NCBI RefSeq assembly: GCF_038630985.1
Contig: NZ_CP152049.1
Span: forward strand, 3,491,501 to 3,555,500
Reading direction: 5' to 3'
From: Paenibacillus sp. FSL H8-0548
Lineage (GTDB): Bacteria; Bacillota; Bacilli; Paenibacillales; Paenibacillaceae
DNA length: 64,000 nucleotides
Under the pieces are notes generated by a model. That model was not told the origin of the DNA. It did not search any database and worked only from the letters and a program-made list of their open reading frames with translations. This document shows positions 30,776 through 40,033 of the stretch, piece after piece. Made by a program: the position numbers and the translations under genes. The stretch's first letter is position 1. Every line of letters starts with the position of its first letter.

Positions 30776-31651
30776 ATGGAATTTGGAAGATTAATTACGG
30801 CAATGGTAACCCCATTCGATGCAGACGGTCAGATTGATTGGCAAACGACAGGCCGATTGATTGATTATTTAATTGAGGAGCAGCAAAGCGATAGTCTTGT
30901 CGTTTCAGGCACTACTGGCGAATCGCCGACGCTGTCCGATGAAGAAAAGCTAGAATTGTTCCGGTTTTCAGTTAAACATGCCAATGGACGTTGCAAAATA
31001 ATTGCCGGTACGGGCAGCAACAACACAGCCCATTCCATCCATTTGACGCAAGAAGCGGAAGCTGCTGGCGTGGACGGCATTTTGCTTGTCGCTCCATATT
31101 ATAATCGTCCTAGTCAAGAAGGGTTATATCAGCATTTTAAAGCTATTGCGGAAGCAACGGCATTGCCAATTATTTTGTATAATGTAGAGGGTCGTACTGC
31201 GGTTAACATCTCTGTCGAAACGACACTTCGCTTAGCGCAAATCGACAATATTATTGCAACAAAGGATTGTGCCTCAACCGATCAATTGACACAGATTATT
31301 AGTGATGCTCCGGCAGATTTCAAAGTGTATAGTGGAGATGATTCAGCTACACTTCCAGCTTTGGCTATTGGCGCCTATGGCATAATTAGCGTAGCAAGTC
31401 ACATTATCGGTGTTCAAATGAAAGAGCTTATTCAAGCATATATTAGCGGGAATGTGCAGGAGGCTGCACGCATAAATGGACGTTTGTTTCCAGTTTTCAA
31501 AGGTCTATTCCATTGTCCTCACCCTGTACCTAATCCAGTTGCAGTAAAATATGCACTTGGCCTTAAAGGTTTTTTAGTTGGCGGAGTAAGACTTCCGCTT
31601 GTAACAGTAACCGAGGCAGAAGCCGCATTCTTACGCAGTTTGCTTGCCTGA
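30776..31651 (+). CDS. dapA: 4-hydroxy-tetrahydrodipicolinate synthase
   Basis: Condenses pyruvate with aspartate semialdehyde; the product feeds lysine, peptidoglycan diaminopimelate and, via DpaAB, dipicolinate. The motifs VSGTTGESPTLSDEEKLEL, ILYNVEGRTAVNI (catalytic Tyr) and IIATKDCAS (Schiff-base Lys) are present. The last reads KDCAS rather than the more usual KEASG/KDASG, a mild variation. The start is ATG 30776 after GGGAGG; 291 residues. A terminator follows. Confidence 0.95.
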   Translation: MEFGRLITAMVTPFDADGQIDWQTTGRLIDYLIEEQQSDSLVVSGTTGESPTLSDEEKLELFRFSVKHANGRCKIIAGTGSNNTAHSIHLTQEAEAAGVDGILLVAPYYNRPSQEGLYQHFKAIAEATALPIILYNVEGRTAVNISVETTLRLAQIDNIIATKDCASTDQLTQIISDAPADFKVYSGDDSATLPALAIGAYGIISVASHIIGVQMKELIQAYISGNVQEAARINGRLFPVFKGLFHCPHPVPNPVAVKYALGLKGFLVGGVRLPLVTVTEAEAAFLRSLLA

Positions 31652-31674
31652 ATAAACGTTTTCGTTGACTGCAG

Positions 31675-31705
31675 CCGATGCATCCAGCATCGGTTTTATT
31701 TTTTT
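31675..31705 (+). terminator. Terminator after dapA
   Basis: CCGATGC pairs with GCATCGG around a five-base loop, followed by TTTTATTTTTTT. Confidence 0.9.
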
Positions 31706-31742
31706 GGGAAGCATAGTGAATAATTGCTTTATCGGGTTTCAC

Positions 31743-31772
31743 TTGTATTCCAGCTTTTTCTTCATGTATAAT
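31743..31772 (+). promoter_or_regulatory. Sigma-A promoter upstream of the RNase J gene
   Basis: TTGTAT (31743) and a perfect TATAAT (31767) are 18 bp apart. The implied leader before the RNase J start is about 360 nt, unusually long. It holds a CGTCAGA/TCTGACG hairpin at 31819-31838 and then four tandem hairpins. Confidence 0.65.
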
Positions 31773-31972
31773 AAGTGCAAGTGACTGGGTGCGGCAAATA
31801 TTTGGAATTGAACTTAGACGTCAGAGCGGCATCTGACGAAATATGTTCATAATTGTATAAAAGTTTGGCATCACAACACAAAAGTGGATCAGTCTGATGC
31901 GAATTTTTCTTTTCCATAGGTAGACAAGACTTACGAAACTGTATAGGTTCGCTCATTTAATAAACATATTTT

Positions 31973-32113
31973 GAAGCATACTTTTGCTTCGCAATGTTCT
32001 AGAGAAATACTTACGGAGCAAGTTTTGCTCCGCCAAGTTTAAGAAAAATACTTACGAAGCAAATTTTGCTTCGCAAAATCTAAGAAAATGCTTACGAAGC
32101 GAATTTTGCTTCG
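31973..32113 (+). repeat. Four tandem hairpin repeats in the RNase J leader
   Basis: Four units begin at 31973, 32015, 32056 and about 32096 (periods 42, 41 and 40 bp). Each has a stem of the type CGAAGCA...TGCTTCG around an A/T-rich loop, followed by a CAAAATCTAAGAAAATACTTA-like spacer. Unit 2 has CGGAGCA/TGCTCCG where unit 3 has CGAAGCA/TGCTTCG: both arms changed together, so pairing is kept. The last unit ends ten bases before the Shine-Dalgarno site. Confidence 0.85.
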
Positions 32114-32139
32114 CAAAATTTGAAGGAGGAAAGATACAC

Positions 32140-33819
32140 TTGTCTAAGAAGAACAACCAAGATAAACTGCTCATTTTTGCACTAGGCGGAGTAGGCGAGA
32201 TCGGAAAAAATATGTACGTCATCCAGTATAACAATGACATAGTTGTTGTTGATTCGGGCTTGAAGTTTCCAGAAGAGGACATGCTGGGCATCGATATCGT
32301 TATTCCAGATATTTCGTACTTGACCGAAAATCGTGACAAAGTTCGCGGAATTATTATAACTCACGGACATGAAGATCACATCGGTGGATTGCCATATGTA
32401 CTGAAAAGCTTGAATGTGCCGCTGTATGCTACAAAACTCACACTAGGTCTCATTGAAGGAAAATTGAAGGAAGCAGGTTTGCTTGGAGAAACGAAGCGTA
32501 TTCTCATCAACGCGGACAGCGAAATTCAATTAGGCACAATACGTGCATCCTTCTTCAGAACGAATCACAGTATCCCGGATTCCGTTGGTGTTAGCTTGGA
32601 TACGCCAGAGGGAACAGTTGTTCATACAGGGGACTTTAAGTTTGACCATACGCCGGTTAATGAGCAATTTGCTGATTTGCAGCGCATTGCAGAAATCGGA
32701 AAACGCGGCGTTTTGGCGCTTCTTTCGGATAGTACGAATGCAGAGCGTCCCGGCTATACACCATCAGAAGCACAGGTGGGCGACAATCTTGAAGATATTT
32801 TCCGCAAGTCGTCACAACGTGTTGTCGTTGCAACCTTTGCATCCAACGTGCATCGTATTCAACAAATTATCAATGCTGCAATCGCGACCCGTCGCAAAAT
32901 AGCTGTAGTTGGCCGCAGTATGGTTAACGTAGTTGGGATTGCCTCAGATCTTGGATACTTGAATATTCCAGAAGGCATGATTATTGAGCCTGAAGAAGTA
33001 AATAAGCTAGCTGCAGATCGCGTAGTTATTTTGTGTACAGGCAGTCAAGGCGAGCCGATGTCGGCGCTAACTCGTATGGCGCGTTCGACACATCGCAAAG
33101 TAGATATTTTGCCTGGCGATACCGTAATTATCGCGGCTACTCCTATTCCAGGTAACGAGCGTTATGTTGGTCGTACAGTTGATGAATTATTCCGTTTAGG
33201 CGCAAACGTTATTTATGGAAATGGCTCAGTATCAGGCGTACACGTATCTGGTCACGGCAGCCAAGAAGAGCTTAAGCTTATGCTTAACCTAATTAAGCCA
33301 AAATATTTTATTCCTATCCATGGTGAATACCGTATGCTCCGCCAGCATGCCAAGCTCGGCGAAGCGATTGGAATTGAACGTGAAAATATATTCGTTATTG
33401 ATAATGGCGATACTGTTGAATTCCAAAATGGCAGCGGTCGTAAAGGCTCGAAGGTTCAAGCAGGAAATGTACTAATTGATGGTTTGGGCGTAGGCGATGT
33501 AGGTAATATCGTTCTTCGCGACCGTAAATTGCTTTCACAAGATGGCATCTTGGTCGTTGTTGTTACACTCAGCAAGCAGGATGGTGCCATTCTATCTGGT
33601 CCAGACATTATTTCTCGCGGATTCGTGTATGTTCGTGAGTCAGAAGGACTTCTTGATGAAGCTAACCGTATCGTCACTTCAACGTTAACTCGTTTGATGA
33701 ATGATAAAGTAAATGAATGGGCATCGCTCAAAACGAATGTTAAGGATGCGCTTGGACGCTTTTTGTATGAGCAAACTCGCCGTCGTCCAATGATCCTGCC
33801 AATTATTATGGAAGTATAA
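32140..33819 (+). CDS. rnj: Ribonuclease J (J1-like, intact active site)
   Basis: A 5'-3' exo/endoribonuclease of the beta-CASP metallo-lactamase family, central to mRNA decay and rRNA maturation. The zinc motif HGHEDHIGG is intact, followed by NHSIPDSVG, HTGDFKFD, the beta-CASP part with TGSQGEPMSAL and SGHGSQEEL, and a C-terminal domain ending RRPMILPIIMEV. It is 559 residues. The locus after dapA corresponds to rnjB in B. subtilis, but the complete motif and the C-terminus resemble RNase J1. The start is TTG 32140, nine bases after GAAGGAGGA; the frame is open 52 codons further, through the leader hairpins. Confidence 0.95.
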   Translation: MSKKNNQDKLLIFALGGVGEIGKNMYVIQYNNDIVVVDSGLKFPEEDMLGIDIVIPDISYLTENRDKVRGIIITHGHEDHIGGLPYVLKSLNVPLYATKLTLGLIEGKLKEAGLLGETKRILINADSEIQLGTIRASFFRTNHSIPDSVGVSLDTPEGTVVHTGDFKFDHTPVNEQFADLQRIAEIGKRGVLALLSDSTNAERPGYTPSEAQVGDNLEDIFRKSSQRVVVATFASNVHRIQQIINAAIATRRKIAVVGRSMVNVVGIASDLGYLNIPEGMIIEPEEVNKLAADRVVILCTGSQGEPMSALTRMARSTHRKVDILPGDTVIIAATPIPGNERYVGRTVDELFRLGANVIYGNGSVSGVHVSGHGSQEELKLMLNLIKPKYFIPIHGEYRMLRQHAKLGEAIGIERENIFVIDNGDTVEFQNGSGRKGSKVQAGNVLIDGLGVGDVGNIVLRDRKLLSQDGILVVVVTLSKQDGAILSGPDIISRGFVYVRESEGLLDEANRIVTSTLTRLMNDKVNEWASLKTNVKDALGRFLYEQTRRRPMILPIIMEV

Positions 33820-33843
33820 TACGATAAATAAATGTTTGAAGAG

Positions 33844-33894
33844 AATCGCTTGTTCATCCCGCAATTGCCGCGGCGGATGCAAGCGATTTTTTTT
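33844..33894 (+). terminator. Terminator after the RNase J gene
   Basis: AATCGCTTG pairs with CAAGCGATT, with an inner CATCC/GGATG stem, and is followed by eight T. Confidence 0.9.
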
Positions 33895-33922
33895 ATTTCA
33901 AAAAGCTATCCTGTCCATTTTT

Positions 33923-33951
33923 GTATAAATTCGACGACAGACCTCATACTA
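33923..33951 (+). promoter_or_regulatory. Sigma-G-like promoter of tepA
   Basis: GTATA (33923) and CATACTA (33945) with 17-bp spacing match the forespore sigma-G pattern. The B. subtilis tepA gene is expressed in the forespore, so function and motif agree. Confidence 0.6.
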
Positions 33952-33985
33952 TGACGAGCTACACTTCATTAGAGGGGGATTTTAC

Positions 33986-34738
33986 GTGAGTTTGGACAAA
34001 GAAATGAATTTGACATCGGAGCAGCCAGAGCCGAGTGCAGATGAGAGAAAAAAAACGAATGCTGTTGTCGAAACGATACAGCAGCTGGGTCAGACAAGTA
34101 CGCCATCATTAATGGAGTCTAATATTTTTTGCATGACAATAATCGGACAGGTAGAAGGGCATCTCATCTTGCCCCCACAGAACAAAACGACCAAGTATGA
34201 GCATCTTATTCCACAACTCGTTGCTGCAGAGCAAAACCCGAAAATTGAAGGTGTGTTTATCGTTCTAAATACGGTTGGGGGAGACGTGGAAGCAGGACTT
34301 GCCATTGCTGAAATGATTGCCTCGCTTTCTAAGCCAACAGTAACGCTTGTACTTGGCGGCGGGCATTCGATAGGTGTTCCTATCGCGGTTGCTGGCGATA
34401 TGTCATTTATTGCAGAGACAGCAACGATGACGATCCATCCCATTCGAATGAATGGCTTAGTTATTGGGGTTCCGCAAACCTTTGAATATTTGGATAAAAT
34501 GCAGGAGCGTGTCGTTCGTTTTGTTACATCACATTCGAATGTGCCTGAGCATATTTTCAAAGAGCTGATGTTTAAAACAGGTGAGCTCACTCGTGATATT
34601 GGAACAACCGTTATTGGCTCCGATGCGGTTAAGCATGGACTTATCGATGCAGTTGGCGGCTTAGGCGAAGCATTAAAGGAATTAAAGCGAAGAATTGAGG
34701 CAACAAAAGCGGAAAGAGTTGAGGTGACCAGCGTATGA
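33986..34738 (+). CDS. tepA: ClpP-class serine peptidase TepA
   Basis: A ClpP-fold peptidase; in B. subtilis TepA helps break down small acid-soluble spore proteins during outgrowth and was first named a translocation-enhancing protein. The segments [41 protein letters not shown] (with Ser) and [10 protein letters not shown] (with His) are recognisable. It is 250 residues, starting with GTG 33986 after AGAGGGGGA. It overlaps ylzJ by four bases. Confidence 0.92.
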   Translation: MSLDKEMNLTSEQPEPSADERKKTNAVVETIQQLGQTSTPSLMESNIFCMTIIGQVEGHLILPPQNKTTKYEHLIPQLVAAEQNPKIEGVFIVLNTVGGDVEAGLAIAEMIASLSKPTVTLVLGGGHSIGVPIAVAGDMSFIAETATMTIHPIRMNGLVIGVPQTFEYLDKMQERVVRFVTSHSNVPEHIFKELMFKTGELTRDIGTTVIGSDAVKHGLIDAVGGLGEALKELKRRIEATKAERVEVTSV

Positions 34739-34947
34739 CGATTTATACGAATATGCCGCTTGAGGCTGTGTTTGAGGGGATAAATGAGGAAATGGGTCAG
34801 TATCAAGAGGTTTGGTCTAATGGTGTCAGGATGCAGGTTACGCCTGTTGCACCTGGAATGGGAAAGATCGTTCGTTTAATTGATTGCAGCTTGGATGATT
34901 ATCTTGATCCAAATTTGATGCCGGGTATGATCATTCACTATAATTAA
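34735..34947 (+). CDS. ylzJ: YlzJ-like protein
   Basis: A small conserved Firmicute protein of unknown function, 70 residues, with the family-typical [15 protein letters not shown] start and [20 protein letters not shown]. It has no membrane segment or signal peptide. It is translationally coupled to tepA (ATGA) and shares its probable forespore expression. Confidence 0.85.
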   Translation: MTIYTNMPLEAVFEGINEEMGQYQEVWSNGVRMQVTPVAPGMGKIVRLIDCSLDDYLDPNLMPGMIIHYN

Positions 34948-34978
34948 ACAGCAAACGGATGTTCGTACGAATGTCTCA

Positions 34979-35007
34979 TAGGCACATTTGTCCACCTATG
35001 GTATAAT
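34979..35007 (+). promoter_or_regulatory. Candidate sigma-A promoter of spoIIIE
   Basis: A perfect TATAAT at 35002 is preceded, 17 bp upstream, by TAGGCA (four of six to TTGACA). The -35 box is weak, so the call rests mainly on the -10 box and position. Confidence 0.5.
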
Positions 35008-35028
35008 CTTTAACCAGAGGTGACGAAA

Positions 35029-37704
35029 TTGGCCAAGAAAAAGAGACGAAAAAAATCAATTGGAACAAACTTAAAATACGAAGTATACGGAATTTTATTG
35101 ATTACCATTTCGATTATAGCTTTATCCGGAGAAGCTGCTGTCGGGCGCTCGTTATCCAAGCTGTTTGGGCTTGTGCTCGGCAAGTTTTATTTTGTGCTTG
35201 CAATCGTTGGGATTATTGTTGGGCTTTCCGTAATGGTCAAGAGAGCTTGGCCTAGAGGGTGGACGAATCGACGAACGGGCCTGCTCATATTGGTGCTGGC
35301 ATTTACATTGATGAGCTCTATCTCAGAGATCGAGCAAAAGCTGCTTCCAACTGTCGATTTAACGGGTACGGAGATCTTTAGACAGCTAAGCAGCGATTTG
35401 CAATTATCACTAATTAGTGTTCCGATTGATCGTGATTTACCTATCCGAGATAAGGAAATAAGCGGCGGATATATTGGAGCCATACAATATTCCTTATTTT
35501 TCTCTTTGTTTGGATATTATGGGGCAAAGCTTATTATGTTTGTCATGTTTGCGATTTCGATTATGCTGATGACGGGGAAATCGTATGTGGAATTAGGTAG
35601 GCTCGTAAGGACTAGAGCTACTAATATGTTTAAACTGCTTGGGGCGAAATGGGAGAAACGAGCGGCTCAGAGAACAGCAGCAGCTGCATTTGCTAATACG
35701 GGACAAACTGATTTGGACGACGATGATACGATGGATGACGAAGAGGATCATGATGGCTATGTGGTAGCTCCACCGAAGAAAAGAAGATCGCTGTTTTTCT
35801 CATGGAGACAAGAAAATCAAACCGAGCAGCAAAGCAAGTCAGATGATGATCAGGACGAATGGGTTTTTGAACCTAATATTGCTGGAACACCTAATAGCAT
35901 CAAACCCGCATGGCAAAGCGATATAGAGCCGCCGTGGGAGAAGCTAGGGGAAGAGTTACATACAGATATTATTGATTCACAATATATTAGCGATAATGAA
36001 GTACCTTGGGAAGAGGCTGAGCCAGGCTTAATTATTGATCAAGAGCAGCTGCAGCGCCAAGGAGAGGAAGCTTGGGAGGCGTCGTCCTATTCGGCAAACG
36101 ATAGTGACACCTCACTTGTACAAGACGTTCCAATGGAGGACGAGCAGGAGCTAGAAGCTCAAGATCCGATAGAATTGCTTGACGTCGCTATTGAAGAATC
36201 AGAAGCACTTGCGACCGAAGAGAACAGCGTTCAAGCCATTCCTAGGCGTCCTATTGCGGAGGTAGAGGAGAATACGACTAAGCCGTACTTGCTGCCGCCG
36301 TTTTCTCTGTTGACTAAACCCAGCTTAATGAGCAAAAATGCAGACGCTTCCGATATGTATGACTCGCGTAGAAAGCTTGAGGCTACGTTAGAGAGCTTTG
36401 GCGTTAAGGCTAAGGTGCTTGATGTTGTTCGGGGTCCTGCAGTTACCCGTTACGAGGTGCAGCCTGCTACAGGCGTGAAGGTGAGCCGTATCGTTGGTCT
36501 GACTGATGATATCGCTTTGGCATTGGCAGCTAAAGATATTCGGATGGAAGCGCCGATCCCAGGAAAATCAGCTATTGGGATAGAAGTGCCTAATATGGAA
36601 GTATCGATCGTTACGATGCGTGAGGTCATGGAAACTGCGACATTCCAAAACGCGGCATCTAAATTATCAATTGCATTTGGCAGAGATATTTCTGGTCAAA
36701 CGATTGTCGGCAATTTAGCAAAAATGCCCCATTTGCTTGTGGCAGGTGCTACAGGCTCAGGAAAATCCGTGTGTATTAACGGTATCATAACGAGTATTTT
36801 GTATAAAGCAACGCCTGACGAAGTGAAATTTCTGATGATTGACCCTAAAATGGTTGAGCTGAACGTATATAACGGAATCCCGCATTTGCTCGCACCAGTC
36901 GTAACAAATCCTAAGCGGGCTTCGCTTGCTTTGAAGAAGATTGTTGTAGAGATGGAAAGCCGCTATGAGCTATTCTCCAAATCAGCGACACGAAACATAG
37001 AAGGCTACAACACATTAATGGCGGACAACCCGGCGGCAGTTCTGCCTTATATCGTTGTTATTGTAGATGAGCTTGCTGATTTGATGATGGTTGCTGCCAA
37101 TGATGTTGAAGATTCAATCGCAAGGCTGGCCCAAATGGCGCGAGCTGCGGGAATACATCTTATTATTGCAACACAGCGTCCTTCAGTAGATGTAATTACA
37201 GGTGTAATTAAAGCAAATATTCCTTCCCGGATCGCCTTCGGCGTTTCCTCGCAGGTGGATTCGCGAACGATTCTTGATATGGTTGGTGCCGAGAAGCTGC
37301 TCGGACGCGGCGATATGCTGTTCCTGCCTGTAGGGATGTCTAAGCCGATACGGGTACAAGGTGCTTTTCTCTCCGATCAGGAGGTAGAAACGCTTGTAAA
37401 TTACTCGCGAGGACAAGCAGAAGCGGAATATAAAGAGGATCTTGTGCCGGAGATTGAGGAAGAGTCCGGTGATCCCAAGGAAGCAGTGGATGAGCTGTAT
37501 GATCAAGCTGTGCAAATCATTTTAGAAGCGAAGCAGGCTTCCGTATCCTTGCTGCAACGAAGAATGCGTATTGGCTACACTAGAGCTGCGCGACTAATAG
37601 ATCAGATGGAAGCTCGCTCTATCGTTGGCCCTTATGAAGGCAGCAAGCCGCGCGAGGTTCTTATTACGATGGACGAGTTTCAAGCAGGGCGTGTAAGCTC
37701 TTAA
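35029..37704 (+). CDS. spoIIIE: DNA translocase SpoIIIE/FtsK
   Basis: An ATP-driven DNA pump that moves chromosomes through the division septum, notably into the forespore. 891 residues: four transmembrane segments (to about residue 185), a long acidic linker (about 225-430, rich in D, E and Q), the motor with [12 protein letters not shown] near 571 (Walker A) and [11 protein letters not shown] near 680 (Walker B), and the DNA-reading gamma domain at the end ([19 protein letters not shown]). B. subtilis SpoIIIE has about 790 residues; the extra length is in the linker. TTG 35029 follows AGAGGTG by seven bases; GTG 35020 is an alternative. Confidence 0.95.
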   Translation: MAKKKRRKKSIGTNLKYEVYGILLITISIIALSGEAAVGRSLSKLFGLVLGKFYFVLAIVGIIVGLSVMVKRAWPRGWTNRRTGLLILVLAFTLMSSISEIEQKLLPTVDLTGTEIFRQLSSDLQLSLISVPIDRDLPIRDKEISGGYIGAIQYSLFFSLFGYYGAKLIMFVMFAISIMLMTGKSYVELGRLVRTRATNMFKLLGAKWEKRAAQRTAAAAFANTGQTDLDDDDTMDDEEDHDGYVVAPPKKRRSLFFSWRQENQTEQQSKSDDDQDEWVFEPNIAGTPNSIKPAWQSDIEPPWEKLGEELHTDIIDSQYISDNEVPWEEAEPGLIIDQEQLQRQGEEAWEASSYSANDSDTSLVQDVPMEDEQELEAQDPIELLDVAIEESEALATEENSVQAIPRRPIAEVEENTTKPYLLPPFSLLTKPSLMSKNADASDMYDSRRKLEATLESFGVKAKVLDVVRGPAVTRYEVQPATGVKVSRIVGLTDDIALALAAKDIRMEAPIPGKSAIGIEVPNMEVSIVTMREVMETATFQNAASKLSIAFGRDISGQTIVGNLAKMPHLLVAGATGSGKSVCINGIITSILYKATPDEVKFLMIDPKMVELNVYNGIPHLLAPVVTNPKRASLALKKIVVEMESRYELFSKSATRNIEGYNTLMADNPAAVLPYIVVIVDELADLMMVAANDVEDSIARLAQMARAAGIHLIIATQRPSVDVITGVIKANIPSRIAFGVSSQVDSRTILDMVGAEKLLGRGDMLFLPVGMSKPIRVQGAFLSDQEVETLVNYSRGQAEAEYKEDLVPEIEEESGDPKEAVDELYDQAVQIILEAKQASVSLLQRRMRIGYTRAARLIDQMEARSIVGPYEGSKPREVLITMDEFQAGRVSS

Positions 37705-37735
37705 TTTCCGAGGTTTGCAGGAAACGGAATATTGT

Positions 37736-37765
37736 GCATAGAAGCGGGAGAAATTTCTCATACTA
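37736..37765 (+). promoter_or_regulatory. Sigma-G-like promoter of the SleB-like hydrolase gene
   Basis: GCATA (37736) and CATACTA (37759) are 18 bp apart, a close fit to forespore sigma-G promoters. Genes for cortex-lytic SleB are sigma-G controlled in Bacillus. Confidence 0.65.
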
Positions 37766-37822
37766 AAGTTAGGTAACGCTACTTAAAGCCAACTAACTTG
37801 CATGAGAAAGGCAGATCCCAAC

Positions 37823-38608
37823 ATGAGAAATCGTTTAATACTACTGACCACGATTATCGTGCTGCTGCTGTTCGGGTCCTTTTCATTGCTTCGCGGTGAA
37901 AATAACGAAGCTAAGGAAACGTTCAGCAGCGCTATTTTAACGGTAGGAACCTCTGGTCAGGATGTCTATGAATTACAAGGACGTCTGAAGCACCTTGGCT
38001 ATTTCAAGGGGACAGTTGATGGCAAGTTTGGAACAGAAACGAAAAATGCAGTAACATGGTTCCAATGGAAGTTTGGACTGAAGTCGGATGGCGTAGTAGG
38101 CGCTAAAACGAAGCTAAAGCTGTGGGAAGCTACAAAAGCTTGGAAGCCCACAGCGGATACCTCGGGTGGCGCAAGCTCAGGAGCAGGCAACAAAGAAACA
38201 GGAAGCTCCACTGGAAACAAAACGGACATTGCGAAGTCTAACCGGCTTGGCCTGACGGAAAATGATTTGAAAATGATGGCCAATGCCGTTTACGGTGAAG
38301 CGCGCGGCGAACCGTACGAAGGGCAAGTTGCTGTGGCAGCGGTCATTATTAACCGATTGAAATCACAAAGCTTTCCGAATACGATCTATGGTGTCATTTT
38401 CCAGCCGGGTGCCTTCACAGCAGTTGCTGATGGACAAATTTGGCTAACGCCAAACGCGAAGGCAAGAGAGGCAGTAGAGGATGCCATTAACGGCATGGAC
38501 CCTTCCGGCGGTTGTCTTTACTATTTCAATCCGGAAACAGCAACCTCAAAGTGGATTTGGACACGGACGCAAATTAAGACGATTGGCAAGCATATATTCT
38601 GTATGTAA
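37823..38608 (+). CDS. SleB-type cell wall hydrolase with peptidoglycan-binding domain
   Basis: Probably a spore cortex-lytic enzyme acting in germination. It has an N-terminal signal or anchor segment (LILLTTIIVLLLFGSFSLL), a PG_binding_1 domain (GQDVYELQGRLKHLGYFKG...TKNAVTWFQWKFGL), a Ser/Gly/Thr-rich linker and a C-terminal Hydrolase_2 domain with AVYGEARGEPYEGQVAVAAVI (catalytic Glu) and the PGAFTAVADGQIW stretch. It is 261 residues from ATG 37823, preceded by AAAGG; an ATG at 37802 is in frame but has no ribosome site. SleB, or a paralogue such as CwlJ-like or YkvT-like proteins, cannot be separated by sequence alone. Confidence 0.88.
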   Translation: MRNRLILLTTIIVLLLFGSFSLLRGENNEAKETFSSAILTVGTSGQDVYELQGRLKHLGYFKGTVDGKFGTETKNAVTWFQWKFGLKSDGVVGAKTKLKLWEATKAWKPTADTSGGASSGAGNKETGSSTGNKTDIAKSNRLGLTENDLKMMANAVYGEARGEPYEGQVAVAAVIINRLKSQSFPNTIYGVIFQPGAFTAVADGQIWLTPNAKAREAVEDAINGMDPSGGCLYYFNPETATSKWIWTRTQIKTIGKHIFCM

Positions 38609-38627
38609 CTATACATTGCTCACGAAA

Positions 38628-38670
38628 GGAAGCAGCCGTTACTGCCAAGCGCAGCAGTGGTTGCTTCTTC
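38628..38670 (+). terminator. Hairpin after the SleB-like gene
   Basis: GAAGCAGCC pairs with GGTTGCTTC (one wobble) and encloses ACTGC/GCAGT. The following T-run is weak, so termination may be incomplete. Confidence 0.5.
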
Positions 38671-38755
38671 CATTTGGCATAGGTTAGAATGGAATAGTGA
38701 TTTGTCAAAAGGAATAGATTTACTTTATAACGCGCTGATGAAAGGAGCAAACCGA

Positions 38756-40030
38756 GTGACCCAATTCGAAAGAGGACAGCTGCATCGGGTACGGCTGCAT
38801 GTGCTGCCTACCAAACGATTCAAAACGTTTGCTATTTCCTTATTTGCTGGACTAACACTAGATGAAGCGACGGTAACACCGGTAGCGCTTATTCCGTTCG
38901 TTCTAAGAAGAGGCACAGCGAAACTGCCAGAAACGATTGAATTCCGCGAGAAGCTAGATGATCTATATGGAGCAGGCTTTGGCTTTGATGTGTATAAAAG
39001 AGGGGATTCTCAAATTGTTCAGTTCAGAATGGATGTTATAAACGATGAATTTGTTTCATCGAACACATCGCTTTTAGCTGAATCGCTGCAATTTTTAGGA
39101 GAAGTGCTAACTGACCCGCTTATCAATAATAATGCTTTTCAAAATAAATATGTAGAAGCAGAAAAAACGACGTTGAAGAAACGGCTCGAAGCCATCGTGA
39201 ACGATAAGATCAGGTATGCTGCTGAACGCTGCTTGGAGGAAATGTGTGCAGATGAGCCTTATCGCTTGCATCCACTGGGCAAACTGGCAGATATTGATGC
39301 CATTACTCCTTCATCTTTGTATGAGCATTACAAGCAGTGGCTGGATGATGCTGCTCTTGATTTATATGTGGTAGGAGACACATCTTTAGCTGAGGTTACG
39401 GAGCTGGTAACGAAAGCTTTTCAAATCAAAGACGGAGCTCCATCGGCATACGCTGCTACTGACGTTCATCATCCGGTCAAGGAAGTGAAACGGATTACCG
39501 AGCAGATGGACATTAGCCAAGGTAAGCTTAATTTAGGGCTTCGCACCGGAATTGGCTATGATGATGATGCGTATCCTGCGGCTTTGATGTATAACGGCAT
39601 TCTAGGCGGATACCCGCATTCCAAGCTATTTCTAAATGTACGGGAGAAAGAAAGCTTAGCTTATTACGCTGCATCCCGTCTTGACGGCCATAAAGGGCTT
39701 TGCACCATTCAATCAGGAATTGAGTTCGCCAACTACGAGCGTGCACTTACGATTATCGAGGAGCAGCTTGAAAACATGCGTCAAGGACAGCTGACAGAGC
39801 TCGAGCTTGATCAGACGAAAGCGATGATTTCCAATCATCTTCGTGAGCTTCAAGACTCTGCCTATGAGATGATCGCCTACGATTTCAATAGTGTGCTGAC
39901 AGGAAACGAGCGAAGCGCTCAGCAGCTGCTGGAGCAGGTTCAGGCCGTAACCGCAGAGGACATTGTTAAAGTTGCAAAAGGCGTACAGCTCGATACGGTC
40001 TACTTTTTGCGCGATCGAGAGGAGGTATAA
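38756..40030 (+). CDS. ymfF: M16-family protein lacking the zinc motif (YmfF-like)
   Basis: A pitrilysin-fold protein with no HxxEH: the equivalent region reads TIEFREKLDDLYG, so it should be catalytically inactive. The C-terminal YSVY-type segment (LNVREKESLAYYAASRLDG) is kept. It probably pairs with the active YmfH four bases downstream, as alpha and beta subunits do in mitochondrial processing peptidase. The start is GTG 38756, eight bases after AAAGGAG; the open frame runs 99 bases further upstream without a good start. It is 424 residues. Confidence 0.88.
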   Translation: MTQFERGQLHRVRLHVLPTKRFKTFAISLFAGLTLDEATVTPVALIPFVLRRGTAKLPETIEFREKLDDLYGAGFGFDVYKRGDSQIVQFRMDVINDEFVSSNTSLLAESLQFLGEVLTDPLINNNAFQNKYVEAEKTTLKKRLEAIVNDKIRYAAERCLEEMCADEPYRLHPLGKLADIDAITPSSLYEHYKQWLDDAALDLYVVGDTSLAEVTELVTKAFQIKDGAPSAYAATDVHHPVKEVKRITEQMDISQGKLNLGLRTGIGYDDDAYPAALMYNGILGGYPHSKLFLNVREKESLAYYAASRLDGHKGLCTIQSGIEFANYERALTIIEEQLENMRQGQLTELELDQTKAMISNHLRELQDSAYEMIAYDFNSVLTGNERSAQQLLEQVQAVTAEDIVKVAKGVQLDTVYFLRDREEV

Positions 40031-40033
40031 CCT

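Noticed and set aside
31973..32113. CRISPR-like array (regularly spaced palindromic repeats)
   Set aside because: Only four units of about 41 bp, spacers are similar to each other, and no cas genes are nearby; it is a tandem hairpin repeat.
34090..34806. 238-codon minus-strand frame
   Set aside because: Antisense to tepA, no family motifs, no ribosome site of note.
38657..38755. 33-residue extension of the YmfF-like protein
   Set aside because: It runs through the hairpin after the SleB-like gene and has no start with a ribosome site.
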